Assembly (NCBI GenBank): GCA_947501325.1
Contig: CANMVC010000002.1
Span: 186,001 to 250,000 of the forward strand
DNA: 64,000 nt
Reading direction: 5' to 3'
Source: an uncultured Sphingomonadaceae bacterium
GTDB lineage: Bacteria > Pseudomonadota > Alphaproteobacteria > Sphingomonadales > Sphingomonadaceae
The number at the start of each line of letters is the position of its first letter. Position 1 is the stretch's first letter. Both the position numbers and the translations under genes were made by a program. A model generated the notes under the pieces. That model was not told where the DNA came from and searched no databases. It saw only the letters and a list, made by a program, of their open reading frames with translations. Shown here piece by piece: positions 25,693 through 34,540 of the stretch.

Positions 25693-27094
25693 GCGACGTT
25701 CTAGCGTCTGAAATCCACTCTTCAATTCCTCCGGATATACCCACCAACATGGTAAGTTCGCGAAAGACGAAAATCATCGCAAAGAACGAAGCGGTTGCCA
25801 AAATATCCTGTCGCGTAAACCCGATTCCAGCCCTTCGCGTACGCAAAACCAACACCACATAGCGGGCGGCTTCGGCCAAAACGAACACTACCAAGGCCGC
25901 GTTGATACCATATCGCGTCAATACGAACGGAAGAGAGATAGCGATGGTAGCAAGTTTTAAACCGTTGCTGAAAGCAACTCCTGATGGCTTTCCTAGCCCC
26001 ATCATCATTGCGTCCGCTAATGCGCTTAAAATTGAGAACCACGTGCCAACTAGTAGCACTGTTAGGAAAAAGCCGGCAGCACGATACCGGTCATCATAGA
26101 CCAAATAGATAAACTGATCAGCTAGCGCGACCCCTATGGCCAAACCGTAGGCGACAACAATCAAAAGGCCGAGACGCATTGGAGCTATCTGGATCCGCAA
26201 ATCTGAGATTTGTTGGACGGATGCGGACATTTTTGGAAAGATAAGAAAATTTCCCAAACGCTGGAACAGCTGCATTATAGCTTCCGAGAAAGTTCTAGCA
26301 ATCCCATACACTCCCAGCAGCGCCAACGGAATTGCATCAGCAAAATAGAGGCGATCAAAATTCATTGCCAGAAAATATATTAGGGACGCGGCAAATATCC
26401 ATTTGCCGAAATGCACAATCGCTTTGACCGCCGATGGGTCCCATTGTAACCGGAGGGTCCGCCAATCGATTAAGAAATAGCTGGCTACAGTTGATAGAAC
26501 TTGAGTTATAAGCAAACCCCCAATCAAAGCCCAAATCGTTGGGGAATAAAGAGCTAGAGCGATCTGGATTACAGCTCCACAGCCAGCCATTCCCAAGTCG
26601 AACAGCATAAGTTTGCGAACTTCCAAACGCTTCTGGAGCAGAAACCGTGCTGGAGAGGCGATGCCCGTCAGTATGAAAATGGGAGCAACAGCGGGTAGTA
26701 AAATTTGTAAAGAAGCACTCTCATAAATCTGAGAAACAGGAATAGTCAGGCCTAAAGCTACAACAAAAAGTACCAACCCACGCACAATTTGGATAGTCCA
26801 TGCGGTATTGTAAAAGGATGGCTCGTTGCCGCGAGGATTATTGACGACGCTTTGTCCAACACCCAAGTCCGTCAGCAACTCTCCTCCAGTACGAAGCGTG
26901 TTAATTAGAAGCATCGTGCCAAGCAGCTCAGGGGCCAGCAGCCACGCGAGAACAACACTCGTCCCTAGCCGCAGTATTTGCTGCATAATATATGCAATTG
27001 TTACCCAGCTCGCCAGACCAAAAATAGCATTGTTAAGTTTAACAATGCTGCGCAAACTGCTTATTTTTTTGAAATTAGATTTTAGGTGACGCAA
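25685..27094 (-). CDS. Polysaccharide flippase (Wzx-like, MATE/MOP superfamily)
   Basis: This 469-residue protein with about 12-14 hydrophobic helices belongs to the oligosaccharide flippase (polysaccharide_synt) family. It has the typical first segment AYIMQQILRLGTSVVLAWLLAPELLGTMLLI and the early motif DLGVGQSVVNN. It should translocate undecaprenyl-linked repeat units across the inner membrane. It is first in a two-gene minus-strand operon with a GT2 (eight-base overlap) and is divergent from the GT25 gene (47-base gap). Confidence 0.88.
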   Translation of the reverse strand: MRHLKSNFKKISSLRSIVKLNNAIFGLASWVTIAYIMQQILRLGTSVVLAWLLAPELLGTMLLINTLRTGGELLTDLGVGQSVVNNPRGNEPSFYNTAWTIQIVRGLVLFVVALGLTIPVSQIYESASLQILLPAVAPIFILTGIASPARFLLQKRLEVRKLMLFDLGMAGCGAVIQIALALYSPTIWALIGGLLITQVLSTVASYFLIDWRTLRLQWDPSAVKAIVHFGKWIFAASLIYFLAMNFDRLYFADAIPLALLGVYGIARTFSEAIMQLFQRLGNFLIFPKMSASVQQISDLRIQIAPMRLGLLIVVAYGLAIGVALADQFIYLVYDDRYRAAGFFLTVLLVGTWFSILSALADAMMMGLGKPSGVAFSNGLKLATIAISLPFVLTRYGINAALVVFVLAEAARYVVLVLRTRRAGIGFTRQDILATASFFAMIFVFRELTMLVGISGGIEEWISDARTSHG

Positions 27095-27141
27095 GTCAAA
27101 AACCTCACTATTAAATTTGTTTTAAGCCAAAGGGGGCTCCG

Positions 27142-27822
27142 GTGAAGTCGCTTGGACACGCTTTTAAAGCATTTGAACAAATTCATATAATCAACCTAGA
27201 ACATCGAACAGACCGACGAGAAATAATGTTATCCGAACTCTCTCGCCTTGGGTTGGCGGAAGACCCGCGTGTACATTTTTTCCCGGCGATAGCAATGGAT
27301 ACCCCAGGCCCTTTTCTCAGAAATGGATCTCATGGAGCCTTTCTTAGTCATTTGGAAATATTGAATGGGTGCCATCACTTGGATGGACCGGTTTTGATCC
27401 TTCAAGATGATTGTGCATTTTCCAGCAAGTTGCGCCGAGATTCCATACCGGAAGAATTTGATATTTTCTACGGCGGTTATCATGCATCGGATCGCTATAA
27501 TTTGGCTGAAAGTGATATCATTGGGGCCCACTGTATGGCATTTTCTCCTCGGATCATTCGTTCTCTCACCGATTTTCTGAAGGCTGAATATTCGCGTAAT
27601 GTCACAGCCGGACAGTATATTGCTCCAATCGATGGACAGCTTGTTAATTTTCGGAAAGCTAATCCAGGCGTTGTCACTGTCTTTAATAAAATAAGTTATC
27701 AGAATCCTTCGGCAACAGACATTGGGCAGGGAAGCAAACTTGATAAATTTCCCATTGCAGCCTCGCTAATCCGGAAAATAAAAGGGAAATTACATTTTTG
27801 GTTCGATGATTGGATAAAATAG
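27142..27822 (+). CDS. Glycosyltransferase family 25
   Basis: This 226-residue protein has the GT25 (LPS biosynthesis) pattern: FEQIHIINLEHRTDRREIML, then HGAFLSHLEIL and the acidic pair VLILQDDCAFS, followed by DIFYGGYHASD and GAHCMAFSPRII. Members transfer galactose or related sugars to LPS or capsule. The start is GTG 27142 with AGGGGG upstream. The gene stands alone, facing a minus-strand Wzy-like gene. Confidence 0.85.
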   Translation: MKSLGHAFKAFEQIHIINLEHRTDRREIMLSELSRLGLAEDPRVHFFPAIAMDTPGPFLRNGSHGAFLSHLEILNGCHHLDGPVLILQDDCAFSSKLRRDSIPEEFDIFYGGYHASDRYNLAESDIIGAHCMAFSPRIIRSLTDFLKAEYSRNVTAGQYIAPIDGQLVNFRKANPGVVTVFNKISYQNPSATDIGQGSKLDKFPIAASLIRKIKGKLHFWFDDWIK

Positions 27823-28006
27823 AATATTTACAGACAGTTGGAATCGGATACTGGAAGAATGATCAGATCAACCGATGCGGTTAGGTTCAAAATATCTTAG
27901 CCGTCTGACGATAAACAAATTTCGTCTTTCCTGCTGCTCTGCGTGACCAACCATTCTTTTAAGAATTTCCCTTTTTGTTTACAGGCCTATTCAACCCACA
28001 CGCCGC

Positions 28007-29380
28007 CTAAGCTTTGGTTGTTTGTGGTCCACCAACGGTTGAGTTCCCATCAACTGGCAGGACTTCAGCACGAGACCGGTTCAACTTTTTTGAGCGAAGT
28101 GCTTTCTCACGCTGGTGCTGATAGATTGTTCCGGCAATAATACCCAAGGAAATCGCGAATAGGTACTGCGTTTGGTAAAGCACAAAAACCCATTCATAAA
28201 ATCCATGCAATGCCATTGTTAACACAGCAATGACTGCACCCAACACGATGTCGCTTCGTGGATCACGTCGGTTAGAAAACGCAAAAATCAAACCACGAAT
28301 TATTATCCCGATGAACAAGCTCACAAGTGTTATCAGTCCAAGCCACCCGGTTTCAGCTGCTGCAAGCAAATAAAGATTGTGTACGTTGGTAGAGCGACTA
28401 CCAGAGTTCCATACCACACCAGCCCGCTGAGAGTATCCGTCGGTATTGGCAGTCACAACATATTGATTGGCACCAACTCCCATCGGATGGTCCTTCCACA
28501 TTGCTTTTGCTGCACGCTCAAAAGCTTGTCGTTCTCCATCAGGTGCAATTTCAATTGCGCCGCCGCCATAGCGTCGATCAAGAGAATTTACTGCAACAGG
28601 AATAATTACAAACGATGCCAATACCGCGAGGCCGACAATTTTCCATTTATGCGATGTCATGCCCTTCATAATCGACATCCCAAATAGCAGAGCAAGACCG
28701 ATTGCCGCGAAACCTATCGTCCCGCGCGAGGCACCCAAAGCGATAGCCGTCAGCGCACCCAAAACACCCAAAGTTATAATCTTATTTTTATGTCCCGCCA
28801 ACAAGAGGGCAAGCAGGGGGAAAGTGACAAAATGCAACATTAGACCCAATAGGTTCTGATGTCCCATCGTTCCAGCAGCTTGTGCAGCACCTGATAATCG
28901 CTGCTCGATTGTTACAACCCCTTGCAGAATTGCGCCTGCTGCCAGCCCATAAACCAACCAATTTAACGCTTTGGGTTCACTCATGATTGAGGCCACAGCA
29001 ACAAAAAGCACGAATGCTCTAACAAGCTGAAAGGCGTAGAAACTCGAACTTACCGGCAGATCGGAAAATAGCATTGATATCGATGCGGCTAGAATATAAG
29101 CGATAAAAAGCGACACCATTGGCAGCTTTTTTATAGAAACTTTGCTGGTTAGAATAATAGCAAGCGCTAGCGTATCGAGCACGGTTACGACCATACCCTT
29201 TGCGTACCCTGGCCAGCCACCCCAGTTTATGATTGAGGCATCAAGGTTTAGCCATCCCATCGTGAATGGGAGTATACCTATCGCGCAGTAGGCCCATTTC
29301 CGCTGACGAGGTCTTGATTTCAGCCACGCAATCAGCAAAGGCAATGATAACAATATTATGGCAAGACCGATGAATCTCAT
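28007..29380 (-). CDS. O-antigen ligase / polymerase (Wzy-like) membrane protein
   Basis: This 457-residue protein has about 10-12 TM helices and the O-antigen ligase domain signature in its large periplasmic loop: WKDHPMGVGANQYVV followed by NVHNLYLLAAAETGWLG. In this setting it most likely polymerises the exopolysaccharide repeat unit, though ligation to a lipid carrier is possible. Its C-terminal cytoplasmic tail is basic (REKALRSKKLNRSRAE). It is the last gene of the minus-strand wza-barrel-wzz-kinase series, separated from the preceding membrane gene by 219 bases. Confidence 0.85.
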   Translation of the reverse strand: MRFIGLAIILLSLPLLIAWLKSRPRQRKWAYCAIGILPFTMGWLNLDASIINWGGWPGYAKGMVVTVLDTLALAIILTSKVSIKKLPMVSLFIAYILAASISMLFSDLPVSSSFYAFQLVRAFVLFVAVASIMSEPKALNWLVYGLAAGAILQGVVTIEQRLSGAAQAAGTMGHQNLLGLMLHFVTFPLLALLLAGHKNKIITLGVLGALTAIALGASRGTIGFAAIGLALLFGMSIMKGMTSHKWKIVGLAVLASFVIIPVAVNSLDRRYGGGAIEIAPDGERQAFERAAKAMWKDHPMGVGANQYVVTANTDGYSQRAGVVWNSGSRSTNVHNLYLLAAAETGWLGLITLVSLFIGIIIRGLIFAFSNRRDPRSDIVLGAVIAVLTMALHGFYEWVFVLYQTQYLFAISLGIIAGTIYQHQREKALRSKKLNRSRAEVLPVDGNSTVGGPQTTKA

Positions 29381-29599
29381 GAGTAATTCTGCGCCTTATG
29401 TCGTATCGCTTCGCGATCACTGTGTAGAGAGTTCAACAATGTCTTTTCAATGTTCAAAGGAAGCAACTAACTTACCGGTTTAATTCTAGAAGCTGGCCGG
29501 ATAGAATGAAACTGTTTTTGGTTTCGGCTTTTTCACGCTTTAACACCAAAGATCGTTCTAAAGCGTTAAGAGGCGTCTGGAACGAAGCATGACACAGTT

Positions 29600-30175
29600 T
29601 CATTTATCGATACTCCGTTTTTGTACGTAGTAGATGCAAGTTACCGCGATCGTGAATATCCCAGTTAGTTCTAAAATCCAATTCCAACGCCAGCCTAGGA
29701 ACTCCTCGCCAAGGAATTCATCCACATTGTGGAAAGAAGCTGCACGAACCAAAACAAAGATTCCAAGAAAAATAAATCCTAATAGGGCAACCTTTAAGGA
29801 ATTAGCCATTTTTCGCAGCATAAAAAATAGGACTGTTCCCAAGCCAAGGCCCGCTATGCCTAAAAACTGTATGAACAGTGCTTGATAAGTCCGCCGGTCG
29901 GCATACCAGCCTTGCAATCTCGAAAGCTCACGGGCTAATTCGGTAAACAGCGATTGCAAATCAAGCTGTTTGTTAACGCCCAAAAACGCCAATATCATAG
30001 TGGCTGCCAACCAGAAATATTGCTCTTTGTTAGCAGGTGCCGGTAATCCACCTGTTTGGTTTTTGGCTGTTTTAGCTGCACGATAGCAAAGACCCATTGT
30101 GACGAAATATGCCACGACGGTTACCCAACCCATTGCTGTAGGATCACCAATTCCAGGTTCCCAGTTTATGGTCAT
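29600..30175 (-). CDS. Five-TM membrane protein of unknown function
   Basis: This 191-residue protein is not recognised. Hydrophobic segments lie at about 16-34, 52-67, 100-118, 124-142 and 163-183. A polar loop with QSLFTELARELSRLQGWYADRR sits between the second and third. It lies between the kinase-like gene and the Wzy-like gene on the same strand (78 bases after the kinase stop), so a role in export or polymerisation of the polysaccharide is likely by context. No catalytic motif is visible. Confidence 0.75.
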   Translation of the reverse strand: MTINWEPGIGDPTAMGWVTVVAYFVTMGLCYRAAKTAKNQTGGLPAPANKEQYFWLAATMILAFLGVNKQLDLQSLFTELARELSRLQGWYADRRTYQALFIQFLGIAGLGLGTVLFFMLRKMANSLKVALLGFIFLGIFVLVRAASFHNVDEFLGEEFLGWRWNWILELTGIFTIAVTCIYYVQKRSIDK

Positions 30176-30253
30176 GAAATCAAACTCTGGAATAACAAAA
30201 TAGGCGCTAGGTAATTTTGACGATATCCAAGTTTGACACGCTGCAAAATGATA

Positions 30254-31054
30254 TCAATCGGAATAATATTTGCTATATTCAGATCCGCCATACCCATAAC
30301 CGTAGGGATCAATCAGTCCACCAACATAGCGGTTTAAAACAGTTCCAAGACAAGGTGTGGGTTTTAGCAAAGCGACCGTGTTGTTCATCTGTTTTTTGGT
30401 CGTGATCCCTTGTTCGATAACAAGCATATAGGCGTCAAGATATTGCGCGATCATGATTGTGTCATCATTTGCAAACGCAGGCGGGAGATCACATATTACA
30501 ATGACGTCATCAGGCAAGTTTCTAATGGCAGCCATCAGAAGCTCAAACCGTTTGCCCGCAAGCAATTCTGCCGAGTTATTTTTCACGCGATAGCAAGGGA
30601 ACAGAACCAGATTACTCTCACCGACACGGCGGCCAATAGATTGCAAGTCGTCTGTTTTGCCAGAAAGATATTCACCGAGTCCGGTCTTACCTTCTAAACC
30701 TACCGCCTCCGCCAATGACCCGCGTCGCAGATCAAGGTCGAAAAGATAGACTTTCTGATCGGATAAACGGGATAGGGCCGCCCCCAAATTCATGGAGAGA
30801 AATGACTTCCCGGCAGCTGGAGTCGCAGATGTTGCACCGAACAGCCTCCAGTTATTGGCTTCAAGCGTCTTCAACACTTGCGATCGCAAAAGGTTAAAAG
30901 GCCGTGAGCGGATATCGTTGCCGTCGAAACCTACGATGTGGCTGGCCTCTAGAATCTCCTCGTCAAGTGTAAGTGTTTCCAATTCTTCAGGGTTTGGAAT
31001 CACGACAGAATAAGGGAGTTCGGTTATATCGTCAGTGGTATTGAGCAAGTGCAT
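30254..31054 (-). CDS. BY-kinase-like tyrosine autokinase of the EPS system
   Basis: This 266-residue cytoplasmic P-loop ATPase of the CpsD/CapB/ExoP type has Walker A as ATSATPAAGKSFLSMN, Walker A' as VYLFDLDLRRGSL and a Walker B-like VIVICDLPPAF. The C-terminus is a tyrosine cluster (DPYGYGYGGSEYSKYYSD), the usual autophosphorylation tail. There is no membrane segment. Its transmembrane activator is the chain-length protein encoded 28 bases upstream. It should control polymer length and export by cycles of tyrosine phosphorylation. Kinase activity is inferred from family. Confidence 0.88.
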   Translation of the reverse strand: MHLLNTTDDITELPYSVVIPNPEELETLTLDEEILEASHIVGFDGNDIRSRPFNLLRSQVLKTLEANNWRLFGATSATPAAGKSFLSMNLGAALSRLSDQKVYLFDLDLRRGSLAEAVGLEGKTGLGEYLSGKTDDLQSIGRRVGESNLVLFPCYRVKNNSAELLAGKRFELLMAAIRNLPDDVIVICDLPPAFANDDTIMIAQYLDAYMLVIEQGITTKKQMNNTVALLKPTPCLGTVLNRYVGGLIDPYGYGYGGSEYSKYYSD

Positions 31055-31082
31055 TATCCAGAATGTGAGAAACTATGGTAGT

Positions 31083-32537
31083 TTAAAACTCTTCGGCATG
31101 ATCCTTACGCCGCCAAAAGGGCCAAAAACTGCGATCGGATTTTTCTTCGTTGATCTCTTTAATGGTTGGAACGACAACCATGGGAGCAACACCCAAGGCA
31201 TCCGATATCGTTTTGGGATCACGAATGGGTTGCAAGAATAATTCGGTCCCGAATACCAGTACGAAGCCAAGTGCTAATCCGGCCCCGACGCCACCTCCAA
31301 GTAGCAACAACCAGTCAGGCGAAGACGGCTTGTCAGGAATAATCGGTGGATCAATAACGGAAAGACGCTCGCCCATTTGCTCATTTTCAGCCTTCACACC
31401 AGCTTGTGCAGCCAATAAGCGGTTGGAGACGCCTTGGTATTGTTCGTTCAAACCATTGAGCCGTTGCTGCAGCTGTTCGATCTGCTGCAAGACTATCGGC
31501 GCTCGCGACTGTGCGTTCAAGGAAGCAGACATTCGAGCATTTTCACGAGCTTTAGCGGTGCGCAGTGTGGCGATCTGGCTATTGTTAAATGCGATTGATT
31601 GATTGATGGTGTCAACAGGCAGCTTGGAGATATTCTGATCAGCCAGAGCCTTGGCTTCAGCTAATCTTTGTTTCGCTATTACAACATCGGGATGATTATC
31701 GGAATAAACGGCTTTTGCACCAGCGAGCTGTTGTTCTGCTGCCGCAACAACCGGATCGCGATTGGATGATTTCAGCGCATCGTCTCTCTGCGAAACGAGT
31801 TGAGAGTTTTCCCTCTGTAAAGCAGCAATTTGAACATCATAGCCGCCGCCACCGCCACCAAACATGATTCCACTATTACCTAACACGTTACCGTTCTGTG
31901 CTTTGATCGTGGCAATTTGGTTTTCAAGGGCTTGTATCTGCGCGTCCAGCCCAGCAGCCTGATCGGTTAGAAACTCTTCCGTGCTACTCGCCTGCTCGGA
32001 ACTTACGCTAGAGGCCAGCTGCAAAATTTGTTCGGTAAGGTCTTGGGCGACGCTTTGTGCTTTGACCGGATCAGAATATTCATATCCTAGCGCGAAAGCT
32101 ATAGTTGCGCTTTGGCCGTTACGCATCCGCTGCACTTCAGCCGTCATGGGAACAATCTCAACTGCATCACGCATATTCTCGACTATTTCCGACAATGGGT
32201 CGCTGCTGCGTTCAGAGCTGTAAAGTTCATATCTATTTATAAGCTCAATCAAGCCAGGACGGCTCAGAACCTGCTGACGTATCCGAGCAATCCGACGATC
32301 TATGACATCGTTCGTTCCATCGCCCGCCACATCGTCAGGCAATTGCGACGATTGTACTAACATTATTGCTTGAGAACGATAGACAGTTGGGAGCAAGAAA
32401 TACGCTGCGATACCAGCTGCTATGCAAAGCAAAAGCGGGATTATGAAAAGCGATTTCCGCTGCCAGATAATGACAGGTATCTGAGACAGAAAATTACCGC
32501 CTTCAGCTTCTTGTTCGTCAACATTGTCTAGATTCAT
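31083..32537 (-). CDS. Polysaccharide chain-length determinant (Wzz/GumC family)
   Basis: This inner-membrane polysaccharide co-polymerase has 484 residues. The N-terminal TM is about residues 30-50 (FIIPLLLCIAAGIAAYFLL), followed by a long periplasmic coiled-coil region with many Gln/Ala repeats. The proline-rich entry to the second TM reads DPPIIPDKPSSPDWLLLLGGG. The short cytoplasmic tail presents to the kinase encoded next. It starts within the end of the barrel gene (four-base overlap), so these two are coupled. Confidence 0.9.
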   Translation of the reverse strand: MNLDNVDEQEAEGGNFLSQIPVIIWQRKSLFIIPLLLCIAAGIAAYFLLPTVYRSQAIMLVQSSQLPDDVAGDGTNDVIDRRIARIRQQVLSRPGLIELINRYELYSSERSSDPLSEIVENMRDAVEIVPMTAEVQRMRNGQSATIAFALGYEYSDPVKAQSVAQDLTEQILQLASSVSSEQASSTEEFLTDQAAGLDAQIQALENQIATIKAQNGNVLGNSGIMFGGGGGGYDVQIAALQRENSQLVSQRDDALKSSNRDPVVAAAEQQLAGAKAVYSDNHPDVVIAKQRLAEAKALADQNISKLPVDTINQSIAFNNSQIATLRTAKARENARMSASLNAQSRAPIVLQQIEQLQQRLNGLNEQYQGVSNRLLAAQAGVKAENEQMGERLSVIDPPIIPDKPSSPDWLLLLGGGVGAGLALGFVLVFGTELFLQPIRDPKTISDALGVAPMVVVPTIKEINEEKSDRSFWPFWRRKDHAEEF

Positions 32538-33733
32538 CGATTATTGCCAAACCTTAGTCTAATACCAACACTCACCTGAGTATTTGCTTTGCGATTTATA
32601 CCGTCCTGGTATGAATCGGAATAGCCAACTGATACAAAACCGGTGAAGCGTTCGCGAAATTTATGATCAAAAGTCACTGAACTGCGAATATAATCTAGGT
32701 CATCGGAAACTCCCAGAATAGAGTTGGATGAACGCGAATAGCTTCCATTCAGGCTGATACTATCATCCCGATTGAGTTGCTGCCGATAACCAATGTTGAA
32801 TGACGTCTGGGAGCGAACCCCGTCGAAAGATGTCGGCAGAGTTTGACGGCTAGCTCCGATGCAAAGATTGTTATTTTCGTTACTGCGACAAAGATTGAAC
32901 GAAGCAGCCAAATCAGACGACTTCGTGGTGCCAACAATATTTTTGGATCTTGCGAATGAAACTCCTGCAGAGGCCGTGATGTTAAAATCTCGGGAAATTT
33001 GATACGATACATTAACCGAAGGGGTTATGATCGATGAATCTCCGATTCTTTGGCCCAAATAGTTGACCTGACTGAACCCAACCGAAGCGCCTATCGAAGT
33101 CCTATCGGAAAGAACGCGAGAATATCCTATATTCTGATTGAACGCATTAAACTCGTTCTGAGCAGCAGAATTGGCGAAACGGATGGCTGTCGCACCGAGA
33201 TCGGCGTTAAAACTATCTAGCTCCGACAAGCTATGGGAAACCCCTATTCCAGTTTGAAAACTATGGCGCCGGCGATTAAGCCCATTTAACGCGATATCAT
33301 CAGCCACTGTAGGTAGGAAATTGTCATTAATAACATCTGGCGGGTTGAAGAAAGCGTCGTTTACACCAACAATACTGCCGCTATATCCCAAGCGCCCACG
33401 CAATTGCGTCCGCTCTGAAAGCCCATGATCAACACTACCGGTCACGCCGAAGTTGCTATTGGTCCTGAAATCTCTTTCATATTCTTCAATCCGAGCGAAA
33501 CCGCGCAGAATAAATGTTGTCGTTGATTCGGTTACCGTAAGTTGCGGCGCAACGCTTATTGAACCGCTAATCGTTGATTCCACCGGCCCATCTTCCAAAT
33601 AAGGATTGGTCGAGGCACCTGCTCCGATAGAAAGATCGGTTACAAATTCCGTTTCTGCCAATGCTGGAGTAGCGCAAAGCATTGTCCCTGCCACAAAGCT
33701 AAGCTGGCCCGTATAATATATTGATCTATGCAC
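32534..33733 (-). CDS. Outer-membrane beta-barrel protein of the EPS system
   Basis: This 399-residue protein has a signal peptide (cleavage near ALAETEF). After it comes a series of alternating strands rich in Ser, Gly and aromatic residues (GFARIEEYERD, RGRLGYSGSIVG, FVSVGYSDSYQDG), ending VSVGIRLRFGNNR, a typical barrel terminus. Such barrels accompany Wza-like exporters and exosortase systems and may form or line the export pore. It sits between wza-like and wzz-like genes in one operon. The exact function is inferred. Confidence 0.82.
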   Translation of the reverse strand: MHRSIYYTGQLSFVAGTMLCATPALAETEFVTDLSIGAGASTNPYLEDGPVESTISGSISVAPQLTVTESTTTFILRGFARIEEYERDFRTNSNFGVTGSVDHGLSERTQLRGRLGYSGSIVGVNDAFFNPPDVINDNFLPTVADDIALNGLNRRRHSFQTGIGVSHSLSELDSFNADLGATAIRFANSAAQNEFNAFNQNIGYSRVLSDRTSIGASVGFSQVNYLGQRIGDSSIITPSVNVSYQISRDFNITASAGVSFARSKNIVGTTKSSDLAASFNLCRSNENNNLCIGASRQTLPTSFDGVRSQTSFNIGYRQQLNRDDSISLNGSYSRSSNSILGVSDDLDYIRSSVTFDHKFRERFTGFVSVGYSDSYQDGINRKANTQVSVGIRLRFGNNR

Positions 33734-33757
33734 TATTTTCCCCCGCGAATATGTCGT

Positions 33758-34372
33758 TTAAGGCACGATAACCGTGTCGCCAGTCTGAATATTCGGAATG
33801 GCCCGCCTGGAAACGGCAGCAGCTGCACCGCTTCGCTTGAATAGTCCGCCCAAACTTGATCGTATTGTCGTCAGTCCGGTTGGCGTTTTACGAACGATCG
33901 ATATCCCATCAAGATCGGCAAATTGACTAGGCCCGCCAGCCAAGCTCAAAGCTTCCAATAGATTTACATAGCGCCCAGGCGTAAAACTTCCGGGTGCATT
34001 TACCCGGCCCATAACAGAAAATTGCAATCCGGAAGGTGTTTTGACGGACACAGTTACCTGTGGCACTTGCCCACGATATTGATTCTCAAGACCTTTGCTG
34101 ACGACTGCTTCAATTTCATAAGGCAACTTACCTTCGGCTTCGATTCTGCCCACCAGCGGAAAAGAAAATGTCCCGTCGGGAAGCACTCTTATCTGACGTT
34201 GCAGGCGTTCTTCACCCCAAACATACACTTCAATGTCATCACCAGCATTAATGCGGTAAGCTGCTTGATCGGATGTGGCTGAAACAGCATTCTCGGTGTC
34301 TGGTGTCACCGATTGTGCGTTGGCCGTCACTGCGACCAGCGCAAAGATCACGGCCATTAATAATTTCTTCAT
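33758..34372 (-). CDS. Polysaccharide export protein (short Wza-like)
   Basis: This 204-residue periplasmic/outer-membrane export component has a signal peptide (MKKLLMAVIFALVAVTANAQ). The poly_export domain reads YRINAGDDIEVYVWGEERLQ and VLPDGTFSFPLVGRI. One SLBB-type domain follows (FSVMGRVNAPGSFTPGRYVN). It lacks the lipobox and the C-terminal outer-membrane helix of E. coli Wza, which fits systems that use a separate barrel for the pore. It is the first gene of the minus-strand export operon and is divergent from the TPR lipoprotein gene (168-base gap with shared promoters). Confidence 0.9.
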   Translation of the reverse strand: MKKLLMAVIFALVAVTANAQSVTPDTENAVSATSDQAAYRINAGDDIEVYVWGEERLQRQIRVLPDGTFSFPLVGRIEAEGKLPYEIEAVVSKGLENQYRGQVPQVTVSVKTPSGLQFSVMGRVNAPGSFTPGRYVNLLEALSLAGGPSQFADLDGISIVRKTPTGLTTIRSSLGGLFKRSGAAAAVSRRAIPNIQTGDTVIVP

Positions 34373-34540
34373 TGATACTACTCATCCATCATTTCAACTT
34401 CACAGCGGTGTGCTATATAGCCTAAAGTTACGGCATGCCACTGCAAAACGCAGGATTTACTCGCGCAAAACCCTTCTTAACCAAGAATTTTGCTGGTTTG
34501 TCGTACCATTTGCCTATTTGAACTGTGACATTTTATTATC

